DNA of 32,891 nt from Desulfuromonadales bacterium (GTDB taxonomy: Bacteria; Desulfobacterota; Desulfuromonadia; Desulfuromonadales; Syntrophotaleaceae), in contig JASKKK010000028.1 of NCBI GenBank assembly GCA_030154185.1, positions 1-32,891 of the forward strand. The letters run 5' to 3'. How positions within the stretch are numbered: position 1 is the stretch's first letter; the number at the start of each line of letters is the position of its first letter. The notes beneath the pieces were generated by a model, which saw only the letters and a list, made by a program, of their open reading frames with translations, was not told the DNA's origin and searched no databases. Shown piece after piece: positions 32,285-32,891 of the stretch. Both the position numbers and the translations under genes were made by a program.

Positions 32285-32891
32285 TTAGAAACGGTATTTC
32301 ATACCGATATTGTAGCTCCAGACCTTGATGTCGAGGTCGGTACCACTGAGCCCAAGGGCGTCACTGTTCATTTCAGTCTCATTGTTCAAATACATAACAT
32401 CGAAATTGGCATAAAGATTTTCAGTGATCTTGATGTCGGCACCAACCTTAGCGGCCCAACCGAAGCTGTCCTCGATATCGAGATCAACGTCCGTTCCGGT
32501 AACATTGAGCTTCTCATCCCAGGCGTATACCCAGTCGACACCAATGCCGACATAAGGGCTGATTTTCCACTGGGGCATGGGATGATACTTGACGTACAGG
32601 GAGGGGGGCAGCAGCCAGGCCTCACCACCGCTGAGGTGATTATTATTGAGCTGGAGATCGACATGGGCAACCGCAGCAACCAACTCAGCGCTAAAATTAG
32701 GAGTGACGAAATACTCCAGGGTCAGGCCGCCGGTCATCGTATCCTCAGCGCTTACGCCGATCCCAACCGATTCAGTGAAGCTGCAATCAGTATCCGGGGT
32801 GAGATACATCATCTGCACACCAACGCTGTAACGCTTGAAGTCATCGGCAGCTGCACTGACCGAAGCGACGGAGACGACCATGAGGGCCGCC
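32285..32891 (-). CDS. OmpW-family outer-membrane protein (5' end outside window)
   Basis: The frame is open through the right edge, so the first residues of the signal peptide are missing; what is visible starts inside it (VVSVASVSAAA, cleavage near AAA|DDF). The mature part is a ~190-residue eight-strand barrel of the OmpW type: YSVGVQMMYLTPDTD, LTLEYFVTPNFSAELVAAVA, WLLPPSLYVKYHPMPQWKIS, PYVGIGVDWVYAW and the terminal VWSYNIGMKYRF ending in Phe. OmpW proteins form narrow channels for small hydrophobic molecules; substrate is unknown. An internal ATG at 32881 is unlikely to be the true start, because the hydrophobic core of the signal continues upstream. Terminator directly after the stop. 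Confidence 0.88.
   Translation of the reverse strand, partial: AALMVVSVASVSAAADDFKRYSVGVQMMYLTPDTDCSFTESVGIGVSAEDTMTGGLTLEYFVTPNFSAELVAAVAHVDLQLNNNHLSGGEAWLLPPSLYVKYHPMPQWKISPYVGIGVDWVYAWDEKLNVTGTDVDLDIEDSFGWAAKVGADIKITENLYANFDVMYLNNETEMNSDALGLSGTDLDIKVWSYNIGMKYRF

Overview
The window looks like a chromosomal segment of a Gram-negative, anaerobe-type bacterium, most probably of the Desulfuromonadales / Pelobacter-Syntrophotalea-Geobacter group. This is inferred from multi-PAS sensor kinases, an NtrC-type regulator carrying a PAS domain, a menaquinone-type UbiE methyltransferase, several outer-membrane proteins, and a large protein (23415-25112) resembling a family I associate with Geobacter relatives. 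I saw no tRNA, rRNA, CRISPR array, transposase or phage gene.

Layout. 1-7.8 kb: 5' part of smc (minus, cut by the window edge), an RluA-type pseudouridine synthase, a 1095-residue AsmA-like envelope protein, ubiE (convergent with the AsmA gene and overlapping it by 34 bp), a MutT-type Nudix hydrolase and a small lipoprotein. 7.9-17.6 kb: signalling block with a MEDS-PAS histidine kinase, trmO, cheW followed by a possible decayed chemoreceptor tail, and a translationally coupled pair of a periplasmic-sensing PAS histidine kinase and an NtrC-type regulator. 17.7-25.1 kb: housekeeping genes pgi, ispG, rlmD and a cold-shock protein, plus a large protein of unknown function. 25.2-30.6 kb: five-gene operon of a LolA-like periplasmic protein, two FtsX-type permeases, a LolD-type ATPase and a predicted outer-membrane beta-barrel. 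30.6-32.9 kb: OmpA-family protein with calcium-type repeats, and a convergent OmpW-family protein cut by the window end.

The most interesting points are: (i) the five-gene envelope operon, which has every layer of a Lol-like trans-envelope lipid or lipoprotein carrier but a beta-barrel in place of LolB; (ii) two heptanucleotide tandem arrays between the second permease and the ATPase of that operon, mutually complementary if G:U pairs are allowed, so the mRNA could form a long, length-variable hairpin just before the ATPase ribosome site; (iii) a roughly 155-bp dispersed non-coding repeat present three times, one copy ending exactly on the stop codon of the cold-shock gene; (iv) a cysteine-rich PAS domain in the kinase of the two-component pair.

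Most genes have clear family signatures. Start codons were moved from the longest ORF where a ribosome site or homologue length argued for it (ubiE, MEDS kinase, pgi, ispG, rlmD, csp, LolA-like, second permease, ATPase, lipoprotein, trmO).
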